A DNA stretch of 64,000 bases from positions 1-64,000 of the forward strand of contig CANMIX010000011.1 in assembly GCA_947497985.1 (NCBI GenBank). Reading direction: 5' to 3'. How positions within the stretch are numbered: the first letter of the stretch is position 1; each line of letters opens with the position of its first letter. Shown here piece by piece: positions 53,147 to 62,336 of this stretch. The notes beneath the pieces are model-generated. The model saw only the letters and a list, made by a program, of their open reading frames with translations, was not told the DNA's origin and searched no databases. A program made the translations under genes and the position numbers. Source of the stretch: an uncultured Paracoccaceae bacterium. Lineage in GTDB: Bacteria > Pseudomonadota > Alphaproteobacteria > Rhodobacterales > Rhodobacteraceae.

Positions 53147-54286
53147 ATGACGTTCCCCCAAGACCACAAAAAATCCAAACACGTGGTTTTGGTTGGCGGG
53201 GGACATGCTCATGCGCTGGTCCTTAGATCCTGGGGCATGAGCCCTTTGGCGGACATTAAGTTGACCGTCATCAACCCAGGACCCAACGCGCCCTATTCCG
53301 GTATGTTGCCGGGTTTTGTCGCAGGCCATTACACCCGCGATGCCTTGGACATAGATTTGGAACAACTGGCCTGTTTCGCCGGTGCGCGGCTGATTTTGGG
53401 TCATGCAACGGGCGTTGATCTCGCGAGCCAACGTATACATGTATCAGGCCAAGCTGATGTCCCCTATGATGTCACCTCCATCGACATCGGCATCACATCT
53501 GATATGCCGGTGCTTCAGGGGTTTGACACCTATGCAGTCCCCGCCAAACCCTTAGGTCCTTTTGCCGCCAAATGGGAGGCGTTCCGCGATGAGACCGGGC
53601 CAGCCCATATCGCCGTGATCGGCGGCGGTGTCGCCGGGGTAGAATTGATTATGGCGATGACACATGCATTGCACGCGCGCGCCCGGATGGGAGGTGCGAC
53701 GTTGATCGACAGCGCGCAGGCTCTTTCTGCGATCCCACCAAAAGCCGCAAATATCCTGCGTCAGAAAATGTCATCCCTCGGGATCTCGTTGGTTGAAAAC
53801 AGCCAAATCTCAGAGGTTTGCGCCGATCACATCAAGTTGTCCGATGGACAGGAGATCCGCTCTGATTTCACCACGGGTGCGGCGGGCGCGCGCGCCTATG
53901 ACTGGGTCAAGGACACCGGGCTAGCATTGACCGGTGGTTTCATCGACGTGGACGAAAATCTACGCACCTCGGACAAGAACGTCTTTGCTACCGGTGACTG
54001 CGCCAATCTTGTCGCCTCTCCTCGTCCCAAAGCGGGCGTTTACGCTGTCCGACAGGCACCGGTTCTGCTGCGCAATTTACGGGCTTCCTTGGCTGGAGAG
54101 GCAATGCATCCCTACAAAGCGCAGAAGGACTATCTGAAACTCATCTCCCTTGGCGGCAAATCCGCGATGGGCGAGAAATTTGGCCTCCCCTTTTCAGGTT
54201 CTCTCATCTGGAAGTGGAAGAACCAGATTGATCAGAAGTTTATGGCGCAGTTTCGCGACCTGCCTACAGCCGACACTACCGATTGA
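53147..54286 (+). CDS. FAD-dependent oxidoreductase resembling the N-terminal half of SelD fusion proteins
   Basis: Flavoprotein of 379 residues with an N-terminal FAD motif (VVLVGGGHAHALVLRSWG), an NAD(P)-binding motif (IAVIGGGVAGVELIMAMTHA) and the closing FAD motif DKNVFATGDCA. The C-terminus KWKNQIDQKFMAQFRDLP resembles the junction in proteobacterial proteins where an NDH2-like domain is fused to selenide, water dikinase (SelD). Here the reading frame stops at that point. The SelD kinase domain is absent, and a terminator follows directly. It may be a free-standing NDH2-like enzyme or a truncated fusion. It lies 28 bases after mnhG on the same strand. Confidence 0.75.
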   Translation: MTFPQDHKKSKHVVLVGGGHAHALVLRSWGMSPLADIKLTVINPGPNAPYSGMLPGFVAGHYTRDALDIDLEQLACFAGARLILGHATGVDLASQRIHVSGQADVPYDVTSIDIGITSDMPVLQGFDTYAVPAKPLGPFAAKWEAFRDETGPAHIAVIGGGVAGVELIMAMTHALHARARMGGATLIDSAQALSAIPPKAANILRQKMSSLGISLVENSQISEVCADHIKLSDGQEIRSDFTTGAAGARAYDWVKDTGLALTGGFIDVDENLRTSDKNVFATGDCANLVASPRPKAGVYAVRQAPVLLRNLRASLAGEAMHPYKAQKDYLKLISLGGKSAMGEKFGLPFSGSLIWKWKNQIDQKFMAQFRDLPTADTTD

Positions 54287-54678
54287 GCCTCGGCTGAGAT
54301 CAACGTGATCTCGGTTTTCTTGTGACTTGAATTTCGATCTGGCACCCGCCCCGCGTGCCAGACGACAAGCAACATTTGTCTCGTCCAACGTTGCAGTGTT
54401 CGAACGATTGGCTTCTGTCGCATTCTTCAAAATTCTTAAGTTACGACTATCGCTGCCCAGTATGAGGTTCAAAGTGGGCTCGCGAAATTCGGCCGTTTTT
54501 TGGCCGTCAAACCTCATTTTCTTGCGATAGCATCGTCTAAATCGGCGAAAATCGGCTATTTTTCCCATAAATTTTAAAAACTAACTTGCCTCCGCTTTCA
54601 AATAGAAAGTATCGGTAAAGGCGCCAAATGGTTAACACAAAACAAAAACTGCCACTGGTTATTACAGGAATTGAATAC
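54287..54678. other. Long intergenic region with no supported gene
   Basis: The 392-base gap starts with a terminator hairpin. The rest holds T/A-rich sequence, short repeats of the type AAATCGGCGAAAATCGGC near 54538-54556, and small open frames on both strands without ribosome sites or recognisable products. The MarR promoter should lie in its last 100 bases. Confidence 0.6.
54294..54318 (+). terminator. Terminator after the SelD-like flavoprotein gene
   Basis: CTGAGATCA / TGATCTCGG form a nine-pair stem (one wobble) around ACG, followed by TTTTCTTG, nine bases after the stop. Confidence 0.75.
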
Positions 54679-55158
54679 ATGACCTCTCCCAAATCGGAGA
54701 TGTACACGCTACCGTCCCACCTTATCCGCCGCCTGAATCAGATCTGCGTGGCACAGTTTTCTGCGGCTATGGCCAAGGCAAACATCGACCTCACTCCCGT
54801 TCAGTATTCTGTTCTCTGGGCGGTGCAAGATTTCCCGGGTGTGGACCAAGCATCGGTTGCCAAGCAAATCGGCTATGACCGTGCGACACTGGGAAAAGTG
54901 GTGGATCGTCTGGAACAAAAGGGGATGCTGCGCCGCGAGATCAGCCAGAACGACCGCCGCGCACGGGAGATTTACCTCACCGACGTGGGCAAAGACCTGT
55001 TGGACTTGGCCCACCCTGTTGTCTTGGCGAGCCAGGACAAGATGTTGCCAGGCATCAGCGAGGAAGAGCGTGCAGCTTTTCTCGAGCTAATGCTGCGGAT
55101 CGCAAAAGCCGCCAACCAGGAGACAACGGCACCCACTTTGTCGCCGATGGATCCCTGA
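54679..55158 (+). CDS. MarR family transcriptional regulator
   Basis: Winged-helix regulator of about 159 residues with LTPVQYSVLWAVQDFPGVDQ, ASVAKQIGYDRATLGKVVDR and the wing DRRAREIYLTDVGKD. The start at 54679 is preferred because AGGAA lies eight bases upstream; an in-frame ATG at 54628 adds 17 residues. There is no divergent target gene next to it. Family members often sense aromatic or oxidised ligands; the ligand here is unknown. Confidence 0.87.
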   Translation: MTSPKSEMYTLPSHLIRRLNQICVAQFSAAMAKANIDLTPVQYSVLWAVQDFPGVDQASVAKQIGYDRATLGKVVDRLEQKGMLRREISQNDRRAREIYLTDVGKDLLDLAHPVVLASQDKMLPGISEEERAAFLELMLRIAKAANQETTAPTLSPMDP

Positions 55159-55194
55159 TCGTTGCCGCGGCAATTCCAACTTCAGTATGCCTCG

Positions 55195-55947
55195 TTAGAA
55201 CAACGTCCCTTGCGGGTCGTCATTCGGGTGTGTTGAACGCGTATGGTTGTTGTCGACCTCGATCACATCGCCGCCGTCTTCGGATACGTCGTCTGCAAAG
55301 GGTTCAATTAACTCCACCCCTGACGCTCGATTGGAATTCACACGCGAATGCACCCGGTGAAACCGCAAGAGATCCTCGTGCCCCGGCGCCATCAACCGCG
55401 CAGCACCCGTCCCCTCTTCGCCCAGCCATTTGCCCCAATCTGAAGGCTCCAAAATCAATGGCATTCTGTGATGCAAGGTTTGGAGGGGTTCACTGGCCTG
55501 AGTTGTCACAATGGCACACGTCGACTGACCATCTGGCCCCCAATCCTGCCACAGGCCTGCAAATGCAATAGCCGCACCATCAGTTCGGGAGAAATACCAG
55601 GGCAAACGGTTACCCGCCGGATCCTTGGTCCATTCATAGAAGCCCTCCGCCGGAATCAGGCACCGCCTGGTGCGACAGGCGTCAGAAAACGCAGGTTTTT
55701 CCGCCAATGTTTCCGCCCGCGCGTTGATCAAAAGCGGACCGTCAGTCTCGCTTTTGTACCAATGCGGCAGAAAGCCCCAGCGCATGGAAACAAGTTGCCG
55801 CCCAACATCAACAGCGCGGATCGCCGCAATCTGATTGGTCGGGCAGACATTGAAATTGGGCGCGACGGGAATGTTGTTCGCAGGCTGCGCCGCAAACAAT
55901 TGTGCCATCGCGTCCGGGGGCAATGTGACTGCAAAACGACCACACAT
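55195..55947 (-). CDS. SRAP family protein (YedK/HMCES-like)
   Basis: Protein of 250 residues with the catalytic Cys2 (MCGRFAV), the active-site glutamate in LIPAEGFYEWTK and the histidine in LHHRMPLIL. SRAP proteins form thiazolidine crosslinks with abasic sites in single-stranded DNA and so shield them. It lies four bases after the DUF1992 gene on the same strand. No LexA box was identified with certainty. Confidence 0.93.
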   Translation of the reverse strand: MCGRFAVTLPPDAMAQLFAAQPANNIPVAPNFNVCPTNQIAAIRAVDVGRQLVSMRWGFLPHWYKSETDGPLLINARAETLAEKPAFSDACRTRRCLIPAEGFYEWTKDPAGNRLPWYFSRTDGAAIAFAGLWQDWGPDGQSTCAIVTTQASEPLQTLHHRMPLILEPSDWGKWLGEEGTGAARLMAPGHEDLLRFHRVHSRVNSNRASGVELIEPFADDVSEDGGDVIEVDNNHTRSTHPNDDPQGTLF

Positions 55948-55950
55948 GTG

Positions 55951-56259
55951 TCAACGCAGATGCGCTTTGCGCGCCAAGTCGATGCGCGCTTCCATCATCG
56001 ACATCTCTTTTAAAATATCTTGACGTTTGGTGCGATCACCAGTGTCCCGCAGCTCCGCGCGCAACCGTTCCAGCTCTCGTGACAAAGAGACAAACTCAGG
56101 AACGCCACCGCTCTCCCGCACCAATCGATTGACCAGATCGTTTTCGGGGTCGTCGCTCTTGGGCAAGGGTTTGCCCGCGCCTGCCAAATTATCGAATTCA
56201 CCGTCGGCTTGCGCTGCGGCGATCTTTTGGTTGATGAGGTCGATCAGAGGATGGTCCAT
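55951..56259 (-). CDS. DUF1992 (DnaJ-homologue subfamily C member 28-type) protein
   Basis: Small soluble protein of 102 residues with DHPLIDLINQKIAAAQADGE, FDNLAGAGKPLPKSDDPEND and an SRELERLRAEL helix, as in DUF1992. The start at 56259 is chosen as the family start; the upstream in-frame ATG at 56334 lies beyond a terminator of the nucleotidase gene. Function is unknown. Confidence 0.88.
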   Translation of the reverse strand: MDHPLIDLINQKIAAAQADGEFDNLAGAGKPLPKSDDPENDLVNRLVRESGGVPEFVSLSRELERLRAELRDTGDRTKRQDILKEMSMMEARIDLARKAHLR

Positions 56260-56290
56260 AGACAAATTGTGCCAGAAACGACGCCAAAGA

Positions 56291-56323
56291 AAAAGCCCCG
56301 CCGCACGGATCGTGCAACGGGGC
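56291..56323 (-). terminator. Rho-independent terminator of the 5'-nucleotidase gene
   Basis: On the minus strand, GCCCCG-TT-GCACG pairs with CGTGC-GG-CGGGGC around a three-base loop, followed by TTTTTC. It lies 20 bases after the nucleotidase stop. Confidence 0.88.
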
Positions 56324-56343
56324 CCGCTTATCAAACAGAGAAA

Positions 56344-57927
56344 TTACTTCTTGCTGATGCGACCATCGGTGTAGGGCACATAGGGGCCGACCTTGGCCAG
56401 GTATTCCGCCGTAACGTCCGCGAGGTCGGGACCAAAGTCATAGGCCTTGGCTGCATCCACAAACATCCGGTAGCCATCACCGCCGCCGCGCACATAGTTG
56501 TTGGACACCATCCCGTACATCTTGGCAGGGTCGATGGGCACCCAGGCCTCACCTTCCTGAACCAGAACCTCGGTAATGCGTCCCTCACCCGCCGCAACGG
56601 ATGGATCCCAGGTGAATTTCAAACCGGCAACCTGAGGGAAGCGACCTTTGACCTCTTCGACTTGGCTCACACCGTTTTCAAGCGCTGCGATGACCGCCTC
56701 GCCCGACACTTCAAAGGTCGACAATGTGTTCTGGAACGGCAGCACGCTGAGGACCTCGCCCATGGTGACCTGGCCTGCGTCAATTGACGCACGCAGACCA
56801 CCACCGTTCTGGATCGCAATCTGAATGCCCTGATCCTTCACGCGGTCCAACATCGCATCGGCAACAAGGTTGCCCATCGCGCATTCGCCTGTACGGCAGA
56901 TATCGCGCGATCCTTCGACAACTTCGGATGTTTCTGCCACGATGCGCTGTTTCAGCTCTTCGATGGGCGCACCCATTTCACCAACGCGTGCAGCAATTGC
57001 CGCATCCGGCGTCACAGAGGCATCCAGCAGGATCGGCTCACCCGTGGCAACAGTGACGTGACCCGCGTCATCGAAGGTCACATTCAGCTCACCCACGTAT
57101 TTGGAATAGGCGTAAGCCTGAACCACAGGCACGTCGCCAACCAGTGTCGGATAAGCACCGGCCGCACGTTCGTTGGTATTTGACAGCAGCGTGTGCGAAT
57201 GGCCGCCAACCACCAGATCAAGCCCCGGAACCGCCGCCGCGATCTCCAGATCCTTGGCCAGACCGACGTGGGTCAGTGCGATGATCTTGTTGATGCCCTC
57301 TGCTTCAAGTGCTGCAACATCGGCCTTCAGGCTTTCAATCTCATCCTGGAAGACAACATTTGGTCCGGGCGAAGATGTATCCACTGTGTCTGTCGCCAGA
57401 ACCGAAATCACAGCGATCTTCTCGCCGCCGACGTCCAACACAACATGGTTGGCGACCTTGTCCTTAAGGCTGGCTTCTGCAGAGAGATCCAGATTGCCTG
57501 AAATCACAGGAAAGGACACTGCATCGATGAAATCTGATAGCCCTTTTGGTCCGTCATCAAATTCATGGTTGCCCACGGCCATCACGTCGTAACCGATCGC
57601 CTCCATAAATTCGGCCTCTGCTGCGCCTTTATATGTGGTGTAAAACAGCGAACCTTGGAATGGGTCGCCCGCATCCATCACAAGCACGTTTTTGTCGGCC
57701 AGCTCTGCGCGTTTTGCGTCGATCATGGTCTTGATCCGGGCGACACCGCCAAAGCACTTGCCTTCGGCCTCATCATCGGCACCACAGGTGGAGTCATATT
57801 TGTTGATTGACTCGATGCGACTGTGAATGTCGTTGGTGTGCAAAATCGTCAGATCGAACTCAGCGGCCGCCATGCCGGACGTCAGCCCCAAAGCTGCGAC
57901 ACTGGTCAGGAAACGAGACATCTTCAT
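56344..57927 (-). CDS. Bifunctional metallophosphatase / 5'-nucleotidase (UshA-like), periplasmic
   Basis: Protein of 527 residues with a signal peptide (MKMSRFLTSVAALGLTSGMAAA). The N-terminal metallophosphatase domain has ILHTNDIHSRIES, MDAGDPFQGS, AVGNHEFDDG and VVGGHSHT. The C-terminal 5'-nucleotidase domain contains IAIQNGGGLRASI and GMVSNNYVRGGGDGYRMF. It releases nucleosides and phosphate from nucleotides in the periplasm. A RutR-like palindrome about 100 bases upstream could tie it to the pyrimidine catabolism locus. Confidence 0.93.
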   Translation of the reverse strand: MKMSRFLTSVAALGLTSGMAAAEFDLTILHTNDIHSRIESINKYDSTCGADDEAEGKCFGGVARIKTMIDAKRAELADKNVLVMDAGDPFQGSLFYTTYKGAAEAEFMEAIGYDVMAVGNHEFDDGPKGLSDFIDAVSFPVISGNLDLSAEASLKDKVANHVVLDVGGEKIAVISVLATDTVDTSSPGPNVVFQDEIESLKADVAALEAEGINKIIALTHVGLAKDLEIAAAVPGLDLVVGGHSHTLLSNTNERAAGAYPTLVGDVPVVQAYAYSKYVGELNVTFDDAGHVTVATGEPILLDASVTPDAAIAARVGEMGAPIEELKQRIVAETSEVVEGSRDICRTGECAMGNLVADAMLDRVKDQGIQIAIQNGGGLRASIDAGQVTMGEVLSVLPFQNTLSTFEVSGEAVIAALENGVSQVEEVKGRFPQVAGLKFTWDPSVAAGEGRITEVLVQEGEAWVPIDPAKMYGMVSNNYVRGGGDGYRMFVDAAKAYDFGPDLADVTAEYLAKVGPYVPYTDGRISKK

Positions 57928-58025
57928 CAGTGAACTCCCTGTTCTGTATGTTTCTAGTTGATGAGACTAGATCCGATGCATCCTCTGCCAAAGGGGAAAT
58001 CGCGACAATAACACACGCGGCGATT

Positions 58026-58043
58026 TCTGGCCATTTGGTCAAA
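58026..58043. promoter_or_regulatory. Candidate RutR-type site upstream of the 5'-nucleotidase gene
   Basis: TCTGGCCATTTGGTCAAA matches 14 of the 16 defined bases of the perfect operator at 6930-6947; the right half-site is identical. It lies about 99 bases before the nucleotidase start. The functional link (nucleotide to base to catabolism) is plausible but inferred. Confidence 0.45.
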
Positions 58044-58192
58044 AACGCTCACAACTGACCGGAAGCTGTGCGTTTCTGGCAAGGCTTCCGTCACGTAAAC
58101 AGCTGTATTTTGTGATTTAGCTCTCGCGCCTCTGTCAACAACACCGCACGGGAACTCTTGACCCGCGCTGAGGAGCGGTGCATCAGACGTTC

Positions 58193-58531
58193 ATGCTGAT
58201 TTACAAGATTTTCCGCCAAGCTGAGTGGAAGGCCTTCCAAGCCGACGGGGAGACCCGGGGCGCGCCAGTTGATCTGGCCGATGGCTTCATCCATTTCTCT
58301 ACCGCTGCACAAGCAGCTGAAACCGCTGCCAAACATTTCGCAGGCGAAAGCGATCTGTGGCTCCTCGCGCTAGAGGCCGACGATTTGGGCGATGCTTTGA
58401 AATGGGAAGTGTCACGCGGCGGCGCCTTGTTCCCGCACCTCTTCCGCGATCTGCATATGACGGACGTCAAATGGAGCAAACCCTTGCCCATCGTTGACGG
58501 CACGCACCAATTTCCAGACGAGATGACCTGA
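58193..58531 (+). CDS. DUF952 domain-containing protein
   Basis: Protein of 112 residues starting [20 protein letters not shown], with [20 protein letters not shown] and [12 protein letters not shown], as in DUF952 (glutathione S-transferase-like name in some databases, function unknown). The start at 58193 fits the family; a GTG at 58178 lies only two bases from AGGAG and is less likely. It is 16 bases before pyrD. Confidence 0.85.
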   Translation: MLIYKIFRQAEWKAFQADGETRGAPVDLADGFIHFSTAAQAAETAAKHFAGESDLWLLALEADDLGDALKWEVSRGGALFPHLFRDLHMTDVKWSKPLPIVDGTHQFPDEMT

Positions 58532-58547
58532 GGATCGACACCCGCTT

Positions 58548-59606
58548 ATGAAACTGACCGAAAAGCTGGCGCTTGCCGCGCTGCACCGTATGGACCCAGA
58601 AGCGGCCCATGGCATGTCGATCAACGCGCTGAAATCCGGCCTTGCGCCGTCCCCTGGCCCCGTCAGCACGCCGCGTCTGCGGACCACAGTTGCCGGTCTG
58701 GATTTGCCCAACCCGGTTGGTTTGGCCGCGGGCTTTGACAAAAACGCCGAGGCCTTGGCCCCGCTGAGCCGGGCGGGATTTGGGTTTATCGAAGTTGGTG
58801 CAGCAACACCACGTGCGCAGCCGGGCAATCCCAAACCGCGCCTGTTTCGCCTGACCGAAGATAAAGCTGCCATCAACCGCTTTGGTTTTAACAACGAAGG
58901 TATGGAAGCGATTGGCGCGCGCCTCGCAAAACGTCCCGCAGATGCAATAATCGGCCTGAACCTGGGTGCCAACAAGGACAGCACCGACCGGGCCGCCGAT
59001 TTTGCCAAAGTCCTGCAACACTGTGGCGCGCATCTTGATTTTGCGACGGTCAATGTCTCCTCTCCCAACACCGAAAAACTGCGGGATTTGCAGGGCAAGG
59101 CCGCGCTCAGCGCGTTGTTGAATGGTGTGATTGACGTACGCGAAGGGTTGGAGCGCCGGGTGCCCGTGTTCCTCAAGATCGCGCCGGATCTGACCTTGGA
59201 AGAGCTCGACGATATCGCGGCGGTTGCAACCGAGACCGGCATCGATGCCGTGATCACCACCAACACCACCCTGTCACGCGACGGTCTGCAAAGCGCCCAT
59301 CGGGCTGAGGCTGGCGGCCTGTCGGGTGCGCCCCTGTTTGAAAAATCGACACATATCTTGGCACAGCTTTCCAAACGTCTGGACGGCGCGGTGCCTTTGA
59401 TTGGGGTTGGTGGTATCAGCACCGCAGAACAGGCCTATGCCAAGATCTGCGCCGGTGCGTCCGCCATCCAGTTTTACACAGCGATGGTTTATGGTGGGCT
59501 CAGCCTAGCGGGCGAGATCGCACAGGGGTTGGACGCACTGTTGAAACGGGATGGGTTCGAAACTGTTGCTGACGCCGTTGGCAGCAAACGCGAGGACTGG
59601 CTGTGA
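58548..59606 (+). CDS. pyrD: Dihydroorotate dehydrogenase, quinone-dependent (class 2)
   Basis: FMN enzyme of 352 residues that oxidises dihydroorotate with quinone in pyrimidine synthesis. Class 2 features are the N-terminal membrane-binding extension ([20 protein letters not shown]), [34 protein letters not shown] with the catalytic serine region, and [19 protein letters not shown]. Its stop overlaps the arsC start. Its presence in the same window as PreTA shows both synthesis and degradation of pyrimidines. Confidence 0.95.
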   Translation: MKLTEKLALAALHRMDPEAAHGMSINALKSGLAPSPGPVSTPRLRTTVAGLDLPNPVGLAAGFDKNAEALAPLSRAGFGFIEVGAATPRAQPGNPKPRLFRLTEDKAAINRFGFNNEGMEAIGARLAKRPADAIIGLNLGANKDSTDRAADFAKVLQHCGAHLDFATVNVSSPNTEKLRDLQGKAALSALLNGVIDVREGLERRVPVFLKIAPDLTLEELDDIAAVATETGIDAVITTNTTLSRDGLQSAHRAEAGGLSGAPLFEKSTHILAQLSKRLDGAVPLIGVGGISTAEQAYAKICAGASAIQFYTAMVYGGLSLAGEIAQGLDALLKRDGFETVADAVGSKREDWL

Positions 59607-59944
59607 TCACCTATTGGCACAATCCGCGCTGTTCAAAATCCCGCGCAGGGCTCGCATTCTTTGAAGAGAAAGGTGTCGAACTGACCGTTCGCCTGTACCA
59701 AAAAGACGGCCCAACTCTGGAAGAGCTCAAGCGCGTTCACAAGATGCTCGGCCGCCCCGCCTTGCAGATGATGCGCAGCAAGGATGCCTTGTTCAAAGAG
59801 CTCGGCCTTACCAACGAAATGGATGACGACCGTTTGCTGGACGCCATGGCGAACCATCCGGCGCTGATCGAACGCCCCATTGCGTTTACCGACACTGTGG
59901 CGCGGATTGGTCGCCCGACCGAGGCGCTTGCCGATCTGCTGTAG
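59603..59944 (+). CDS. arsC: ArsC/Spx-family arsenate reductase-like protein (glutaredoxin type)
   Basis: Thioredoxin-fold protein of 113 residues with the active-site motif [20 protein letters not shown] (Cys10) and a conserved [15 protein letters not shown] near the end. Glutaredoxin-dependent ArsC reduces arsenate. The start is a GTG overlapping the pyrD stop by four bases. There is no arsenite exporter or ArsR nearby, so a housekeeping redox role is also possible. It converges with the MATE gene three bases later. Confidence 0.85.
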   Translation: MITYWHNPRCSKSRAGLAFFEEKGVELTVRLYQKDGPTLEELKRVHKMLGRPALQMMRSKDALFKELGLTNEMDDDRLLDAMANHPALIERPIAFTDTVARIGRPTEALADLL

Positions 59945-59947
59945 TGG

Positions 59948-61273
59948 TCAGCTCCCGGCGCGCGCTTCCAGCGCCGGGTAGCGCATCCCCAGCGTAATGC
60001 CGCGCGCCACGAATGAGATCAAAAGCGCGATCCACAGCCCGTGATTGCCAAATGTCGGCAATAGTGCCAGCACCGCGATCACATAGGCACCGGTGCTGAG
60101 GATCATCATATTGCGCATATCCCGCGATGCAGTGGCGCCGATGAAGATCCCGTCCAGCATCCAACTGGCCCAGCCCAAAACAGGTGCGGCCACGATATAA
60201 GGCAGAAAGACGCGCGCGGCCTCGCGCACATCAGGTGCGGTGGTCATCCAGTCGATAAAAACAGCCCCCCACAGCGCAAACGACAGCGCCATCAGGGTGA
60301 CAACAATCATCCCCCAAAAACTGGTGATCGTCGCACTGCGGCGCAGCTCTTGGCGCTTTTTGGCCCCCAAGGCCTGCCCCACCAACGTCTCAGCCGCAAA
60401 TGCAAATCCGTCCATGCCGTAAGCGGTCACAAACATCAGCTGGATCAGAATTTGATTGGCCGCCAGCACCACATCCCCTTGACGCGCCGCCATGAAGGTA
60501 AAGGAGGTAAAGACGGCTTGCAGCAGCAGGGACCGGATCAGGATATCGCTGTTGACCATCGCCATATGTTTGAGCCTTTGCGGATCCAGAACACGCGCCC
60601 AGTTCCGCCAGCGCGCTGAGGCAAAAGCGTCGCGGCAAAGCCACAGACCAACACCAAATCCCGACCACTCGGCAATAAACGTGGCAATGGCCACCCCTTC
60701 GACACCCCAACCGAGCCCGAGAACAAACCAGACGTCCAGCACCATATTCAGCAGGTTCATCACCACCTGAATGGCGAAAAATGCATAGGTGCGCTCCTGT
60801 GCGATCAGCCAACCCGACAGGCCATAAATGGCGATCATCGCCGGGGCAGACCAAATGCGGATACCAAGGTAGCCGCGCGCAAGATCACTGGCCTCGGGCG
60901 ATGGTCCAGCAAGGTACAGGGCAAAGGAAAAGAGCGGGGTTTGCAACAGGACAAACGCCGCTCCTGCCCCAAGGCCGATCAACAGACAGCGGGTCAGGAT
61001 CGCGGTGACTTCATCGTGGTCCCCACGCCCCAGCGCCTGACTGGCCAGCCCCACCGTGCCCATACGCAGAAAGCCAAACATCCAATAAAGCGAGGTCAGG
61101 ATGATGGAACCTACCGCGACCGCGCCCAAGGACGCGGCCTCTCCCAGCTGCCCGACAACGCCGGTATCAACGACGCCAAGCAATGGCACTGTGGCATTAG
61201 AGAGAACCACCGGCAGCGCGATTTTCAAAACGCGGCGGTGGGTCACAGGATGCGTGGCGGTGGCTACGGTCAT
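59948..61273 (-). CDS. MATE family efflux transporter (DinF-like)
   Basis: Membrane protein of 441 residues with about twelve segments and MATE features (LSNATVPLLGVVDTGVVGQL near residue 25, MDGFAFAAETLVGQALGAKK near 275). MATE proteins export cationic drugs or other compounds with Na+ or H+ exchange. It is the last gene of a minus-strand unit after two thioesterase genes, six bases downstream of the second. Confidence 0.9.
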   Translation of the reverse strand: MTVATATHPVTHRRVLKIALPVVLSNATVPLLGVVDTGVVGQLGEAASLGAVAVGSIILTSLYWMFGFLRMGTVGLASQALGRGDHDEVTAILTRCLLIGLGAGAAFVLLQTPLFSFALYLAGPSPEASDLARGYLGIRIWSAPAMIAIYGLSGWLIAQERTYAFFAIQVVMNLLNMVLDVWFVLGLGWGVEGVAIATFIAEWSGFGVGLWLCRDAFASARWRNWARVLDPQRLKHMAMVNSDILIRSLLLQAVFTSFTFMAARQGDVVLAANQILIQLMFVTAYGMDGFAFAAETLVGQALGAKKRQELRRSATITSFWGMIVVTLMALSFALWGAVFIDWMTTAPDVREAARVFLPYIVAAPVLGWASWMLDGIFIGATASRDMRNMMILSTGAYVIAVLALLPTFGNHGLWIALLISFVARGITLGMRYPALEARAGS

Positions 61274-61279
61274 GACGGG

Positions 61280-61792
61280 TTATTCTGCCTCAGAGGATGA
61301 CATCAAAAAATGCCCGGTGGCTTGTGCCAGCAATTTGTCCTTGTTGTCTTGCCAGGCTTCCACGTGGACCGAGGCAAAGCGCCGCCCGGACCGCCAGACC
61401 CGTGCGCGCGCATAGGCATCACGGGGCAAGCCGGAACGCAGGTAATCAACGCTGAAATCAATCGTCTTGGGCTGTCGCGGCAAATCGCCCTTTGCCATCG
61501 CTTCAGGATCAAGGGATCCGTTCTCGATCCCTTCCCACAATACCGTCCAATGCAAGGTCACCATTGCGGTCATTTCCAGAAACGCCGCCGTAGCCCCGCC
61601 ATGAAGCGCAGGTATCATGGGGTTGCCGATCAGTTTCTCGTCAAAATTCAACTGCGCCGTCAGCTCATCTCCGCGCCGATCAAAGGTGATGCCCAGAAAT
61701 TGGATGTAAGGCACCGATTTGACCAACGCATGTAGCGCGGCATCGCGACGGTGTTTGACTTGTTGAATGGGTTCTGGCCGGGGGCGGTTCAT
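61280..61792 (-). CDS. PaaI-family hotdog thioesterase (second)
   Basis: Protein of 170 residues with a single hotdog fold (RRGDELTAQLNFDEKLIGNP, MIPALHGGATAAFLEMTAMV, SVDYLRSGLPRDAYARARVW). It hydrolyses or scavenges acyl-CoA thioesters in family members. The start at 61792 overlaps the upstream thioesterase stop (ATGA). An upstream in-frame ATG at 62032 lies within the other gene and is a shadow. The two thioesterases are paralogues. Confidence 0.88.
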   Translation of the reverse strand: MNRPRPEPIQQVKHRRDAALHALVKSVPYIQFLGITFDRRGDELTAQLNFDEKLIGNPMIPALHGGATAAFLEMTAMVTLHWTVLWEGIENGSLDPEAMAKGDLPRQPKTIDFSVDYLRSGLPRDAYARARVWRSGRRFASVHVEAWQDNKDKLLAQATGHFLMSSSEAE

Positions 61793-62223
61793 GATGTGGC
61801 CTCTGTTTTGCGTTCCACGGTAAAGGCTCCGGTGGCCGTCGCAACCGGGCGGCTGCGGTCCTCGTCCATGGCCACCGCGCGCACAAAGGCGACGTTGCGG
61901 GTCATCTGATGGCATGTGGCCTCGGCTAAAATGGTCTGGCCCGGTGTTGCACTGCGCATGTAGTCGATCCGCAGATCGATTGTCGCTGTGGAATAGGGGC
62001 GATCGGGATGTGTAAAAACCGCCATGCCACAACAGGTATCCATCAATGCCGACACCGCCCCCCCGTGCACCACGCGAGTCTTGGGGTCGCCGATCAGTTT
62101 TTCATCGTAAGGCATTAGAATCGCAGCCTCTCCGCCGCCGCAAGAGACCATCGTCATGCCCAGCGCGCGTGAATGCGGCAACGCAATCAGGAACTCTTGT
62201 GCACGTTTGAGTTCATCATTCAT
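61789..62223 (-). CDS. PaaI-family hotdog thioesterase (first)
   Basis: Protein of 144 residues with LMPYDEKLIGDPKTRVVHGG, AVSALMDTCCGMAVF and TIDLRIDYMRSATPGQTILA. It is coupled to a second, longer paralogue. It is divergent from the first MerR regulator gene, with a 113-base shared promoter region. The nearby acyl-CoA dehydrogenase and MerR genes suggest a role in acyl-CoA homeostasis. Confidence 0.9.
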   Translation of the reverse strand: MNDELKRAQEFLIALPHSRALGMTMVSCGGGEAAILMPYDEKLIGDPKTRVVHGGAVSALMDTCCGMAVFTHPDRPYSTATIDLRIDYMRSATPGQTILAEATCHQMTRNVAFVRAVAMDEDRSRPVATATGAFTVERKTEATS

Positions 62224-62336
62224 CGGCCGCTCCCAAGTGGTACATATAGATTTGCTTATTTATGGTTCTAAAGAACTGGCTCGGTTGTTGCACTTGCAAA
62301 AATACAGTCCTAGGTTACCCCCAAGGGAGAGAGCGA

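Noticed and set aside
55162-55173. Perfect 12-base palindrome TTGCCGCGGCAA between convergent marR and SRAP genes
   Set aside because: It lies at the 3' ends of both genes with no loop and no T run, so neither an operator nor a terminator role is supported.
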